A stretch of 64,000 nucleotides of DNA from Aestuariibacter salexigens DSM 15300 (GTDB lineage: Bacteria; Pseudomonadota; Gammaproteobacteria; Enterobacterales; Alteromonadaceae): the NCBI RefSeq assembly GCF_000429145.1, contig NZ_AUBH01000001.1, positions 372,001 to 436,000 of the forward strand. Direction: 5' to 3'. A program made the position numbers and the translations under genes. The notes below the pieces were generated by a model that ran no database searches, was not told where the DNA came from, and was given only the letters and a program-made list of their open reading frames with translations. Below, piece after piece: positions 19,308 through 28,008 of the stretch (position 1 is its first letter; every line of letters begins with the position of its first letter).

Positions 19308-21877
19308 TACACATCCTCACCCTGATTAGCATTCATCACAGGTGCCGGCACATCAACACCGGCATCTGTCTCGGTAACGATAGTTGGCACCGGCGAACCT
19401 GTGCCAGACCAATTGAGTTTGGTTGCCACCTTGGTATGACTGAAATATTGGGTATGCAGCATTTCGGTAAACTTTTGTAAGTGCAACGATACGCTTTCCA
19501 GTAATGCTGCCAGACCGGTTCGGGAGTTATTCTCAGACACACTAAACGTGGTGCGATCGGCCAGCGCAAAACTGGCGCGAAGCTGCAACAGAATTTTTTC
19601 TGTAGTGGTCAGAAACCCCGGTTTATTCTTACTTGGCAAACACTTACAGAGCTTGGCTAATTGTTCAATCTGATAGGCCAGCGAACGGGGGTATTCCGCG
19701 TCCAACAGCAGCAGTTCCAGACCAGTATCGACACTTTGATACATTCGGTATCGACGTCGGTGCGTCACGGAACTGACCTGTGCAACCAATACTGCCTCAA
19801 GCGCACTTTGCTGTTCTGCATCTGGTAACGGCGTGCGCAGCATTGTCTGGATCATGGCAACCAACTGGGTACATCGCTCTAGGCGTCGTCCAATTTCCAG
19901 CATAAAAGAGCCATTACTGGTCGACAGGCTGTCTAATATCGAACCATTAAAGGCCATGATAAGTTCAATGGTTCTGTCCAGAGTACTCTGCAGACTGTGA
20001 GTCGGCGTTAAATTAACAATACTGGCGAGATGGCTGTGCTCTTCCTCAATATTTTCGATTATCCTGAGGCTGTCGTAAGACAACAACTCTCTTACTTGCA
20101 GGGCGCTCTGTGCCACCATATTCATACTGGCATTAAGGCCGCCGGCAAGTGTGTCATCCTGCATTAACTGGATCACCAGCGCTTTGTCACCCAGATTTGG
20201 CTGTTCTTCCAGCCACGCTTCATCAAACTGATGATAGGGGTAGAGTAAAGACTGATTGAGCAAGCCGCTTTTAAGCCTGATGAGGGTGTTTTTGTGGCAA
20301 GGATCGGGATAAATTGCCAATTCGGTAAATCGGTCTATAAACAGTCGAAGCAACCTCACCAAATCTTCACACCGCTCCAGCGCACAGCCCAACCAATATA
20401 GATTCTCGGCGGTGCGGCTGGGTAACAGGCCTTCCATTAGTGCCAAATCCGCTGCACGTCGTGGCAGCTGAACTTGGGTTGCTGATGCAGGCAGGTGTGG
20501 GCCGATGGTCTGGACCCAGGTATCTTTTATCTCGATTTTACCGTTTTTATTGGCACTGGATGGGGTGTAGCACAGCGCTGAGGGCAACAAACTTACCTGA
20601 TCGTTATGTAACAGCGCATAACAGCGGGTAATAATAGGTTTGGCGACCAGTTTACCGGCATGCCAGAACGGCGCCTCGGTCAGTTGTATTTTTTTTCGCC
20701 AGAACAGATCGCTTTGCTGATGTTGCTCCAACACACGCTGTATCGTTGCGTCATCCTTGATGCCATTTAGCTTAAGTGCCGGATCAATGTAGCTAAGCAG
20801 TTCATACTGGTCGTAATTAGGTGCCTGCACATCTTCGAATGCAAACGTTTCTTGTTGCTTTAATAACAATTTGGCATGGCCAAAGAAACTTGCCGCATCC
20901 TGGAGATGATTGCGTACTGCCGGTATCTGTACCAGTCCATTGCCAAGCGGATTAAGCAAAATAACCGACTTTTGACGTACCGCGTGCAGCAGGCCGGGGA
21001 TGCCATATTCTGAATATTCAACCTGTTCCAGAGAATCCAGGAATCGGTCTTCAATCCAGCGCAGGATAACGTCTACTTTGCGCAGTCCATCCAGTGCTTT
21101 TAACCAGACCTGACCTTTTCTCACCGTCAGGTCGGCACTGCGAACTAACGTATAGCCAAGATAGGTAGCGAGATAGGCTTGTTCTGAATAATAGGGATCT
21201 TCCGGACCTCGACTCAATATGACGACGCGGGGATCGTTGAGGCGGGTGGCCGCCTGATTAATGGCAATCTGCAGCTGTTCAAAAAATCCTGCTATGCGCT
21301 GTACACCGCACTCGGCAAATTCTTCGCTCATTACCCGACGTGCGACAATCCTGTTCTCTAACAGTAAGCCTAAACCGCGAGGGAACTGGCAGTGATCATT
21401 GAGCACATAAAACTGACCGCTTTTGTCCTGACCGATATCAAACGCCGTCAGAAATATGCCCTGTTTTCCAGACATCAGGTTTTGACATTCTGGTAGATAG
21501 TAGGGGTGGCGCATTAGTAAGGACGCAGGAATACTGCCGGTGGTCAGCGTTTGCTTGGTGCCGTTTAAATCAATCACAAGCTGATTTAACAGCCTGATAC
21601 GCTGTTCAATGCCTGCCGATAAGGTTTGCCAGGCATCAGCAGATACCAGCAAGGGCAGGGGATCCAGCTTCCAACGCTGATTCTCATCTGCTTCCGCAAA
21701 GCCACTGTTACGTAGTAAACGTCGTATCTCATTGGCGCGAAAATTGACCTCGTCACCATTTAAACCCGCCAGCCGGTCATATAGAGCTTGCGTCGACTCA
21801 TCCTGAAGCAGTTCTGCGCCGGTATTGGCAATATAGTTACCAAGCCAGTCTGGCAATGAAGCCGGGTCATTGGTCAT
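19307..21877 (-). CDS. Fused circularly permuted ATP-grasp and alpha-E protein
   Basis: An 856-residue fusion. The N-terminal half (about 1-480) is a circularly permuted ATP-grasp domain (NDHCQFPRGLGLLLENR, LSRGPEDPYYSEQ); the C-terminal half (about 490-820) is an alpha-E domain (LPSRTAENLYWLGCALERCEDLVRL). The operon therefore carries two versions of the same enzyme pair, one fused and one split. The ATP-grasp half is more divergent at the nucleotide-binding end than the stand-alone protein; for example, I do not find the SGGYG loop of the other copy. It starts 22 bases after the upstream DUF2126 gene. Confidence 0.9.
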   Translation of the reverse strand: MTNDPASLPDWLGNYIANTGAELLQDESTQALYDRLAGLNGDEVNFRANEIRRLLRNSGFAEADENQRWKLDPLPLLVSADAWQTLSAGIEQRIRLLNQLVIDLNGTKQTLTTGSIPASLLMRHPYYLPECQNLMSGKQGIFLTAFDIGQDKSGQFYVLNDHCQFPRGLGLLLENRIVARRVMSEEFAECGVQRIAGFFEQLQIAINQAATRLNDPRVVILSRGPEDPYYSEQAYLATYLGYTLVRSADLTVRKGQVWLKALDGLRKVDVILRWIEDRFLDSLEQVEYSEYGIPGLLHAVRQKSVILLNPLGNGLVQIPAVRNHLQDAASFFGHAKLLLKQQETFAFEDVQAPNYDQYELLSYIDPALKLNGIKDDATIQRVLEQHQQSDLFWRKKIQLTEAPFWHAGKLVAKPIITRCYALLHNDQVSLLPSALCYTPSSANKNGKIEIKDTWVQTIGPHLPASATQVQLPRRAADLALMEGLLPSRTAENLYWLGCALERCEDLVRLLRLFIDRFTELAIYPDPCHKNTLIRLKSGLLNQSLLYPYHQFDEAWLEEQPNLGDKALVIQLMQDDTLAGGLNASMNMVAQSALQVRELLSYDSLRIIENIEEEHSHLASIVNLTPTHSLQSTLDRTIELIMAFNGSILDSLSTSNGSFMLEIGRRLERCTQLVAMIQTMLRTPLPDAEQQSALEAVLVAQVSSVTHRRRYRMYQSVDTGLELLLLDAEYPRSLAYQIEQLAKLCKCLPSKNKPGFLTTTEKILLQLRASFALADRTTFSVSENNSRTGLAALLESVSLHLQKFTEMLHTQYFSHTKVATKLNWSGTGSPVPTIVTETDAGVDVPAPVMNANQGEDV

Positions 21878-21899
21878 AAATTTGCGAGCCTATGCAACA

Positions 21900-24800
21900 T
21901 TACAGGATGGGTGGACGACGTAAGTCGAGTGTAAAAGGATATTCTTCATTTATCGACTCTTCTGGAGGTAAAACGAAGTCACTGTCGCCATCATGCTCGG
22001 TCATGCGTTGGGTTGCCAGATGGGGCGCCCATTCAGGCAGATCTCTGGCCATAATCGAAGGCGTGTGGCCGTGATCCCAGAAGCGTGCAATGCGTCTGCC
22101 TTCGGCTTCAAACGCATTGACAGGCATGGTCGCAAAGTTGCGTCCGCCCGGGTGACTGACGTGATAAGTAAAGCCGCCCAGTGAACGTCCCGCCCAGCTG
22201 TCATACACATCAAATACCAGGGGAGCATGCACACCGATAGTCGGGTGTAATGCTGAGGCCGGATGCCAGGCGCGAAATCTGATGCCGGCAACAAATTCAC
22301 CTTTAATATTAGTTTCCTTTAGGGGTAACCTGCGGCCATTGCAGGTGACCATGTATCGGTCACTGTGCATATTCGATACCGTCAACTGCACGCGCTCCAG
22401 TGAGCTGTCAACATAGCGTGCTGTGCCGCCACCTGTCGCTTCTTCTCCCAACACGTGCCAGGGCTCAATCGCGCTAAACAGTTGCAGGGTGATGTCTCCC
22501 ACCTCGCGTCTGCCACAGCGCGGAAATCGAAACTCAAAGAATGGTTCAAACCAGTCAAGCTGCACTGAATAGCTCGCACTGTTTAGATCCTGACAGACCT
22601 GGGCAATGTCTTGCTTCACATAGTGCGGCAGCATAAATCTATCGTGTAGCTCGGTTCCCCAGCGGATCAGTTTCTTATGGTAAGGCTGTTTCCAGAACCA
22701 CACCAACAATGTGCGTAGCAACAGCATCTGCATCAGACTCATGCGTGCATGGGGTGGCATTTCAAAACCGCGGAACTCCACTAATCCAAGGCGACCCGTT
22801 GCAGAGTCAGGATTATACAGTTTATCGATACAGAACTCGGCGCGATGCGTGTTGCCGGTCAGATCGGTTAGCAAATGTCTTAACAATCTGTCGACCAGCC
22901 ATGGCGCTGGGACCTCACCCGTGGGCATTTGTGAAAATGCGATCTCCAGTTCATACAGGGTTTCATCGCGGGCTTCATCGACGCGAGGCGCCTGACTCGT
23001 TGGGCCAATAAACAGGCTCGAGAACAGATACGACAAGCCGGGGTGATGTTGCCAGTAAGTGATGAAACTACGCAGGATATCAGGTCGCTTCAAAAATGGA
23101 CTATCCAGAGGTGTTGGGCCACCCATAGTGACATGGTTGCCGCCGCCAGTTCCCGCGTGACGTCCGTCCAGCATAAACTTTTCAGTACCGAGTCGACATT
23201 CTCTAGCCAACCCGTAAAGGGTGTGTGTGTTTTCAACCAACGTCTGCCAATTAACAGCAGGGTGCACGTTTACTTCAATTACACCCGGATCCGGAGTGAC
23301 AGCAAACTTTTCAATACGGCTATCAAATGGCGGCGTGTAGCCTTCCAATACAACGGGCAGGCTGAGCGCTGATGCGACCTGTTCAATTGCTTGTAAGAGC
23401 AGGGCATAGTGCTCAAAATGACTTAACGGTGGCATAAAAATAAACAGTTTACCGTCGCGTGCTTCAACACACATGGCAGTCAGCACCTGACTCTCAGAGA
23501 CATAGCCGCGCTGCGCTGGAATGTCGGGGAATGTATTCGGAATATCTGCAGGGTCACGGTCAGGCAAAATGTTCGGCTGGCCGAGACTGCTCAACGGTAA
23601 TCGATAGCCAAGCGGCGAGTCTCCCGGCAATAAGAAGCAGTGCCCACGCCTGAACTGCCAGTGACAGCTTTGCCAGCCGTCAAACTGACTGTCAAAAGCA
23701 AGTGGAATAACGAAACCGACTGGTTTGTCCAATCCGCGTTCCAGTTTGGCCAGAAACCCCTTACGCGTCATCGCATGTAGTAATTCAGGCTGCTTGGGCG
23801 ACGCATCCTGAGGCAAATTCCCTTCCTGCCAAAGGTGATAAAGTACATCCTCATAGGCAGTCACGACGGTATCGGTAGGAAGGCCCAACTGATGAGCAAG
23901 GCTTGCCGTAAAGGACCTGGCATCCTCTACTGAATAGTCTGCATTGTCATTGATATCCGCCAGCAATGACGGGTTTTGCCATAAAGGCTGACCGTCTTTT
24001 CGCCAGTAACACGCGTATTGCCAACGTGGCAGTGGTTCACCTGGATACCATTTGCCCTGCCCGTAGTGCCTGAAACCGCCTTTGGTAAAGGTATCTACCA
24101 TACGCATAAAAATGTGGTGGGCGAGGACACGTTTTTCTGGTCCATCGGCAGCGGTGTTCCATTGCTCACTTTCCATATCATCAATGGAGATAAAGGTGGG
24201 CTCACCGCCCATCGTCAGTGTGATCCCGAGCGTTTTCAGCTCTTCGTCAACACGCTCACCAAGTTGGTTTATCGCCGACCACTGCGTATCGCTGAATGGC
24301 TTGGTCACACGAGGAGGCTCATTAAGGCGCTGAACCTTATTGTAAAAACTAAACGTTGATTCGCATTTGTCGATGGCGCCTGTTACCGGTGCAGCCGAAG
24401 AAGGCTCTGGCGTGCAGGCCAGAGGAATATGCCCTTCACCAGCGAACAGGCCTGAGGTAGGATCAAGCCCGATCCAGCCGGCACCCGGTACGTACACCTC
24501 ACACCATGCATGCAGGTCAGTAAAATCCTGTTCAGGACCAGACGGACCATCCAGAGATTTCTCATCAGGTGCCAGCTGCACCAGATAACCGGAAACGAAG
24601 CGAGCGGCAAGACCAAGGTGTCTGAATAATTGCACCAGAAGCCAGGCGGAATCACGGCATGAGCCGCCTTTTTTCTCGAGCGTTTCGTCAACGCTTTGTA
24701 CGCCGGGCTCCATGCGCACGCCATATTCAATCAGGTCATAAACGCTGCGGTTGACGCTGACCAGAAAATCTACGGTAGCCTGCGGCTCATCTGGACGCTG

Positions 24801-25199
24801 TGCATCTATCATGTTTTGAAATGCATCAGATGCAGGATCAGTTTCCAGATAAGGAGTCAGGTCTCGTTTTAGGCGAGATTCATAGTCAAACGGGAATTTT
24901 TCTGCGTAGGATTCCAGGAAAAAATCAAACGGGTTAATAACCGTCATTTCAGCGACGAGGTCGACAGTAAACCAGAACTTCTTCGTCTTTTCCGGAAACA
25001 CGACTCGAGCCAGATAATTGCCAAAAGGATCCTGTTGCCAATTGATAAAATGGTCTTCGGGATATACCTTCAGAGAGTAACTTTCAATCGGCGTTCTGCT
25101 ATGTGCAGCGGGGCGCAGGCGAAATGTGTGGGGCGCCATGTTTATCGCTTTGTCGTAGTGGTACTCCGTATGATGAGTGATCCCTACAGTGATGGTCAT
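21900..25199 (-). CDS. Transglutaminase-like protein with DUF2126 domain
   Basis: This 1,099-residue protein is the first gene of the operon. The N-terminal 280 residues are a transglutaminase-like domain with a Cys-His-Asp triad at C181 (KKGGSCRDSAW), H230 (DLHAWCEVYVPG) and D246 (LDPTSG). The rest is the DUF2126 domain, a glutamine-synthetase/ATP-grasp-type amidoligase prediction with motifs such as LTMGGEPTF, HAGTGGGNHVTMGG and FRGFEMPPHARMS. The fusion suggests synthesis and processing of an amide-linked product by one polypeptide (inference). A strong site (GGGAGG) precedes the ATG. A 25-base perfect palindrome lies 46-70 bases upstream. Confidence 0.93.
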   Translation of the reverse strand: MTITVGITHHTEYHYDKAINMAPHTFRLRPAAHSRTPIESYSLKVYPEDHFINWQQDPFGNYLARVVFPEKTKKFWFTVDLVAEMTVINPFDFFLESYAEKFPFDYESRLKRDLTPYLETDPASDAFQNMIDAQRPDEPQATVDFLVSVNRSVYDLIEYGVRMEPGVQSVDETLEKKGGSCRDSAWLLVQLFRHLGLAARFVSGYLVQLAPDEKSLDGPSGPEQDFTDLHAWCEVYVPGAGWIGLDPTSGLFAGEGHIPLACTPEPSSAAPVTGAIDKCESTFSFYNKVQRLNEPPRVTKPFSDTQWSAINQLGERVDEELKTLGITLTMGGEPTFISIDDMESEQWNTAADGPEKRVLAHHIFMRMVDTFTKGGFRHYGQGKWYPGEPLPRWQYACYWRKDGQPLWQNPSLLADINDNADYSVEDARSFTASLAHQLGLPTDTVVTAYEDVLYHLWQEGNLPQDASPKQPELLHAMTRKGFLAKLERGLDKPVGFVIPLAFDSQFDGWQSCHWQFRRGHCFLLPGDSPLGYRLPLSSLGQPNILPDRDPADIPNTFPDIPAQRGYVSESQVLTAMCVEARDGKLFIFMPPLSHFEHYALLLQAIEQVASALSLPVVLEGYTPPFDSRIEKFAVTPDPGVIEVNVHPAVNWQTLVENTHTLYGLARECRLGTEKFMLDGRHAGTGGGNHVTMGGPTPLDSPFLKRPDILRSFITYWQHHPGLSYLFSSLFIGPTSQAPRVDEARDETLYELEIAFSQMPTGEVPAPWLVDRLLRHLLTDLTGNTHRAEFCIDKLYNPDSATGRLGLVEFRGFEMPPHARMSLMQMLLLRTLLVWFWKQPYHKKLIRWGTELHDRFMLPHYVKQDIAQVCQDLNSASYSVQLDWFEPFFEFRFPRCGRREVGDITLQLFSAIEPWHVLGEEATGGGTARYVDSSLERVQLTVSNMHSDRYMVTCNGRRLPLKETNIKGEFVAGIRFRAWHPASALHPTIGVHAPLVFDVYDSWAGRSLGGFTYHVSHPGGRNFATMPVNAFEAEGRRIARFWDHGHTPSIMARDLPEWAPHLATQRMTEHDGDSDFVLPPEESINEEYPFTLDLRRPPIL

Positions 25200-25244
25200 G
25201 AGAGCCTCCCTTTTGACGTAAGGTAAGCTACTAGGATAGAGCCA

Positions 25245-25269
25245 TTAAGGATTGCAGTGCAATCCTTAA
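25245..25269. repeat. Perfect 25-base palindrome between two minus-strand transcription units
   Basis: TTAAGGATTGCA and its exact inverse TGCAATCCTTAA flank a single G. The element lies between the stop of the response regulator gene (25287) and the start of the amidoligase operon (25199). There is no T-run on the minus strand, so it is either an operator upstream of the operon or a weak hairpin terminator of the preceding one. Confidence 0.75.
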
Positions 25270-25286
25270 ATGAGCGAAAGGAAATG

Positions 25287-25709
25287 CTAATTTGCTGATG
25301 TCATTGATTTTATCTGTTGACGGAGTCGGATATTTTCAGCGTATACCTTTAATAATTGTTTCAGCTCAAAATTATCCCAGGGCTTTGCGATGATGAATTC
25401 AAACAGTCCTTCATCAATGGCTTTGTGACACGCCTCCATATCGGCGTAGCCAGAAAAACACAACCGCACAATGTTTGGGTCATGCGTCTTCACTTTTGCC
25501 ATTAATTCAAAGCCATCCATGTGCGGCATCCTGACATCTGACAGCAAAATATCCACGTTATGTGCTTGCAAATAGTCAAGACAAGCCTGACCTGTGGAGA
25601 ACGTCATGACATTGAACTGCTTACGTAATGTCCGATTTAACGCGCTAAGAATGTCATCCTCGTCGTCAACGATGGCAAGTGTTAATGGCTCCAACTTAGC
25701 GTTCTCCAT
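25287..25709 (-). CDS. Single-domain response regulator
   Basis: A receiver domain of about 140 residues with no output domain: acidic pocket in LAIVDDEDD, phosphoacceptor in LLSDVRMPHMDG, and the conserved Lys in AKPWDN. The KPW motif is shared with the receiver of the degenerate HD-GYP regulator at 52895-54190, which suggests a common kinase or recent shared ancestry. It ends in a short helical tail. It overlaps the end of the upstream glycosyltransferase gene by 28 bases, so it belongs to that sigma54-type transcription unit. ATG at 25709 is chosen; the frame opens at 25739. Confidence 0.85.
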   Translation of the reverse strand: MENAKLEPLTLAIVDDEDDILSALNRTLRKQFNVMTFSTGQACLDYLQAHNVDILLSDVRMPHMDGFELMAKVKTHDPNIVRLCFSGYADMEACHKAIDEGLFEFIIAKPWDNFELKQLLKVYAENIRLRQQIKSMTSAN

Positions 25710-26626
25710 GGTAAAAGCGCTTTTTTGATATCTAAGCACAGATGCTTGAAGGTACGCAAATAAGGCGCATTAACAAAGCTTAGTACGCCATGTTTTATCG
25801 CCTTACTGTAGTTTTCTTGCTCCCGGTAGTATTCTGCGTAGCCTTCGCACACCTTCGCTTCCGCAATTCTCACTGCATGACTTGAGGGCTGCGCGTTTCG
25901 GCAAACATTATCTATGATGGTGCGCATTGCGCTTAGTCTGTTGAGTCGGTTTGAAGTAATCGATCCAGAACGCATAAGATACCCCATCTGAACATGACTG
26001 TTGTACGCAATGTGACCTGCTGACGCCAGTTTCAACCACATGTCCCAGTCACTGGCTGAATTGAGCGACGGGTCGAATAAACCGCATGCGATTAAGGCAT
26101 CCTTACGCGCCATGACGGTAGACGTACCGACAAGATTGGTGGCTAACAACGTATCAAGAGGATCCCTTAGACCATTAAAGTTATTGTGTCGTGTGACGGG
26201 TAATGTCACCTCTCGCCAGTAGCTGAAACAATCGATAATGTATTGGTAATCTTCATCAACATGATCGTAGTTGGTAAAACTCATTACACACCCTTTGTTC
26301 TGCTGCATGTAACGAAGCTGATGCCCGATTTTGTTTGGATACCAAAAGTCGTCCGCATCAAGAAATGCTACCCATTCGCCATGAGCTTCTTGAATGGCAA
26401 AATTTCTGGCTGCGACAACGCCTAGATTTTGTTGTTTCAGTACCCTGAGTTGCAAATTGATGAGCTGGCGCTCGTGTAACCAGTCTGTGCTGTTATCAGT
26501 CGAACCATCATCAATCACAATGACTTCGCAATGTTTGGGTAACTGACAAAAGACGCTATCAAGACATTTGGGTAGGTACTGCAAACAATTATAGTTGGGA
26601 ATGATTACAGAAAGTTGTGTATTCAT
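25682..26626 (-). CDS. Glycosyltransferase family 2
   Basis: A 314-residue GT-A family 2 glycosyltransferase: LSVIIPNYNCLQYLPKCLDS, VIVIDDGSTDNS and the DADDFW metal-binding DxD-type motif. It has no membrane segment, so it probably works at the cytoplasmic face of the membrane on a lipid-linked sugar. It starts at ATG 26626 with GGAG 7 bases upstream. A consensus sigma54-type promoter (26661-26675) lies just upstream, divergent from the syp-like sugar operon, and the gene is co-transcribed with a response regulator. Confidence 0.91.
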   Translation of the reverse strand: MNTQLSVIIPNYNCLQYLPKCLDSVFCQLPKHCEVIVIDDGSTDNSTDWLHERQLINLQLRVLKQQNLGVVAARNFAIQEAHGEWVAFLDADDFWYPNKIGHQLRYMQQNKGCVMSFTNYDHVDEDYQYIIDCFSYWREVTLPVTRHNNFNGLRDPLDTLLATNLVGTSTVMARKDALIACGLFDPSLNSASDWDMWLKLASAGHIAYNSHVQMGYLMRSGSITSNRLNRLSAMRTIIDNVCRNAQPSSHAVRIAEAKVCEGYAEYYREQENYSKAIKHGVLSFVNAPYLRTFKHLCLDIKKALLPWRTLSWSH

Positions 26627-26660
26627 TTTCGCACTCCGAATAGATGACCAAGCAAACATC

Positions 26661-26675
26661 GCAAAGTCTGTGCCA
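26661..26675 (-). promoter_or_regulatory. Consensus sigma54 (RpoN) promoter for the GT2-response regulator unit
   Basis: On the minus strand TGGCACAGACTTTGC matches the TGGCAC-N5-TTGC consensus exactly, with GG and GC ten bases apart. It lies 35-49 bases upstream of the ATG at 26626. Two palindromic sites lie 31-74 bases further upstream, as expected for an enhancer-binding regulator. Confidence 0.75.
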
Positions 26676-26705
26676 TCGGAATCTAACGCTGTAACCGCGT
26701 GTAAA

Positions 26706-26718
26706 TTGCATAATGCAA
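26706..26718. promoter_or_regulatory. Palindromic upstream activator site 1 (TTGCANNNTGCAA)
   Basis: TTGCATAATGCAA, a perfect 5-3-5 palindrome, sits midway between two divergent sigma54-type promoters. The same motif recurs near most other sigma54-type promoters in the region. Binding by the SypG-like regulator is inferred. Confidence 0.6.
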
Positions 26719-26736
26719 TGAATATCCTCTTTTATT

Positions 26737-26749
26737 TTGCATTATGCGT
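26737..26749. promoter_or_regulatory. Palindromic upstream activator site 2
   Basis: TTGCATTATGCGT matches the palindrome of site 1 in all but the last two positions; the site centres are 31 bases apart, about three helical turns. Tandem sites at helical phasing are typical for enhancer-binding proteins. Confidence 0.55.
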
Positions 26750-26780
26750 GAAATTGAGGCCTTAAGAGCACGAAATTAAG

Positions 26781-26796
26781 CGGCACAGTAATTGAA
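26781..26796 (+). promoter_or_regulatory. Probable sigma54 promoter of the first sugar operon
   Basis: CGGCACAGTAATTGAA has GG and GA ten bases apart and matches the sigma54 consensus except for TTGA in place of TTGC at -12. It is 37-52 bases upstream of the ATG at 26833 and downstream of both palindromes. Confidence 0.55.
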
Positions 26797-26832
26797 GTAT
26801 CTCTTACACAATCGTAAATGTTTGAGGTCTTC

Positions 26833-28008
26833 ATGAAGCACATCGGTATTGTCGTTCCCAGTTTCCCTGTCGCGTCAGAGACATTTGTTGTAACTGAAAT
26901 CAAAGGGCTAATGAAAGCTGGGCATAAGGTCACGGTATTTTGCTTTGGATTTAATAAAGACACTAAGGTAGCACTGCCAGATGACCTAACGGTTATCGAC
27001 TTAAAAGCATCGCAAGACCCATCGATAACTTTCCTACTCAGCAATGGTTTACTTGCTCTTTTTCGGACATTGCGTGTGTGCTTTCGACAGAAGGGAGCCT
27101 TTCGTCTTTCATTGTTTCGTTACGGTGCCAGGCTAGGGATGGCTGCTGTCGAGCATGGTTGTGAACATCTTCATAGCCATTTTATGGGCCCGTCATTGGC
27201 TCACTCGGTGATCGCAGGAAATCTGTTTTCACTGGGCGTATCAAGCGTGGGACACGGTCACGATATCTATCAAACACCTGTCGATTTGGCAGTCAAATTG
27301 CGTGAATGTCAGTTTGCCGTTGCGGTTTGTGAAGATATGCAATCGCGTCTCAGAGCACTGACAAACAGATCGGTAGCGCTCATTCACTGCGGTGTGGATG
27401 TGACACAGTTTGCTGTTCATCCACGCCCACAGAACACGAATTTGAAATTGTTGTTTATTGGACGTTTGGTAGAGAAAAAGGGACTTTCTATTGCACTTGA
27501 AGCCATTGCAGCGCTGCCCCCACTGTTGAGACCTACTCTCGATATTGTTGGTGATGGCCCACTACGTTTGAGTCTGGAGCAGCAATGTGTAGCGCTAGGG
27601 ATCGATACAAACGTCAACTTTAAAGGGTTCAGACCACCAGAATGGTTACAGCGAGAGACCGCAAACTATGACGCGCTGATTGCGCCTTTCTGCGAGGCAA
27701 GCAATGGTGATCGCGATACCGGACCTGTTGTTTTAAAAGAGTCAATGGCGATGGGGATTCCAGTGATCACAACACGATTTATGGGATGTGAAGAGATTGT
27801 CAGCCATGAAAGCGGCTGGTTGGTTGAGTCGAAGAATGCCGCACAACTGCGACATGCTATCGAGCAATTATGGCAAGCAAGTAATACCGAAATACGTATT
27901 ATGAGACAGGCGGCCAGAAACAGAGTCGAGGAGCATTTCTGTTATATCAAACAGGCCGCGAAGTTGTCCGCATTGATTGAAAGTGCAGAATGTCATGTCA
28001 GCCACTAA
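26833..28008 (+). CDS. Glycosyltransferase family 4 (SypJ-like by position)
   Basis: A 391-residue GT-B glycosyltransferase: N-terminal acceptor domain opening MKHIGIVVPSFPVASETFV, and C-terminal GT4 donor domain with FIGRLVEKKGL, IVGDGPL and the E-x7-E region GPVVLKESMAMGIPVITT. This resembles colanic-acid-type GT4 enzymes. The start at 26833 is preferred over 26818 because GAGG lies 5 bases before it. It heads an operon of five genes (overlapping or 1-4 base junctions) ending at the terminator near 32690. The order GT-flippase-polymerase-acyltransferase-GT parallels sypJKLMN of V. fischeri. Confidence 0.92.
   Translation: MKHIGIVVPSFPVASETFVVTEIKGLMKAGHKVTVFCFGFNKDTKVALPDDLTVIDLKASQDPSITFLLSNGLLALFRTLRVCFRQKGAFRLSLFRYGARLGMAAVEHGCEHLHSHFMGPSLAHSVIAGNLFSLGVSSVGHGHDIYQTPVDLAVKLRECQFAVAVCEDMQSRLRALTNRSVALIHCGVDVTQFAVHPRPQNTNLKLLFIGRLVEKKGLSIALEAIAALPPLLRPTLDIVGDGPLRLSLEQQCVALGIDTNVNFKGFRPPEWLQRETANYDALIAPFCEASNGDRDTGPVVLKESMAMGIPVITTRFMGCEEIVSHESGWLVESKNAAQLRHAIEQLWQASNTEIRIMRQAARNRVEEHFCYIKQAAKLSALIESAECHVSH

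Noticed and set aside
23043-24359. Long plus-strand open frames inside the DUF2126 gene
   Set aside because: They are opposite-strand shadows of a clearly coding minus-strand gene with conserved domains.
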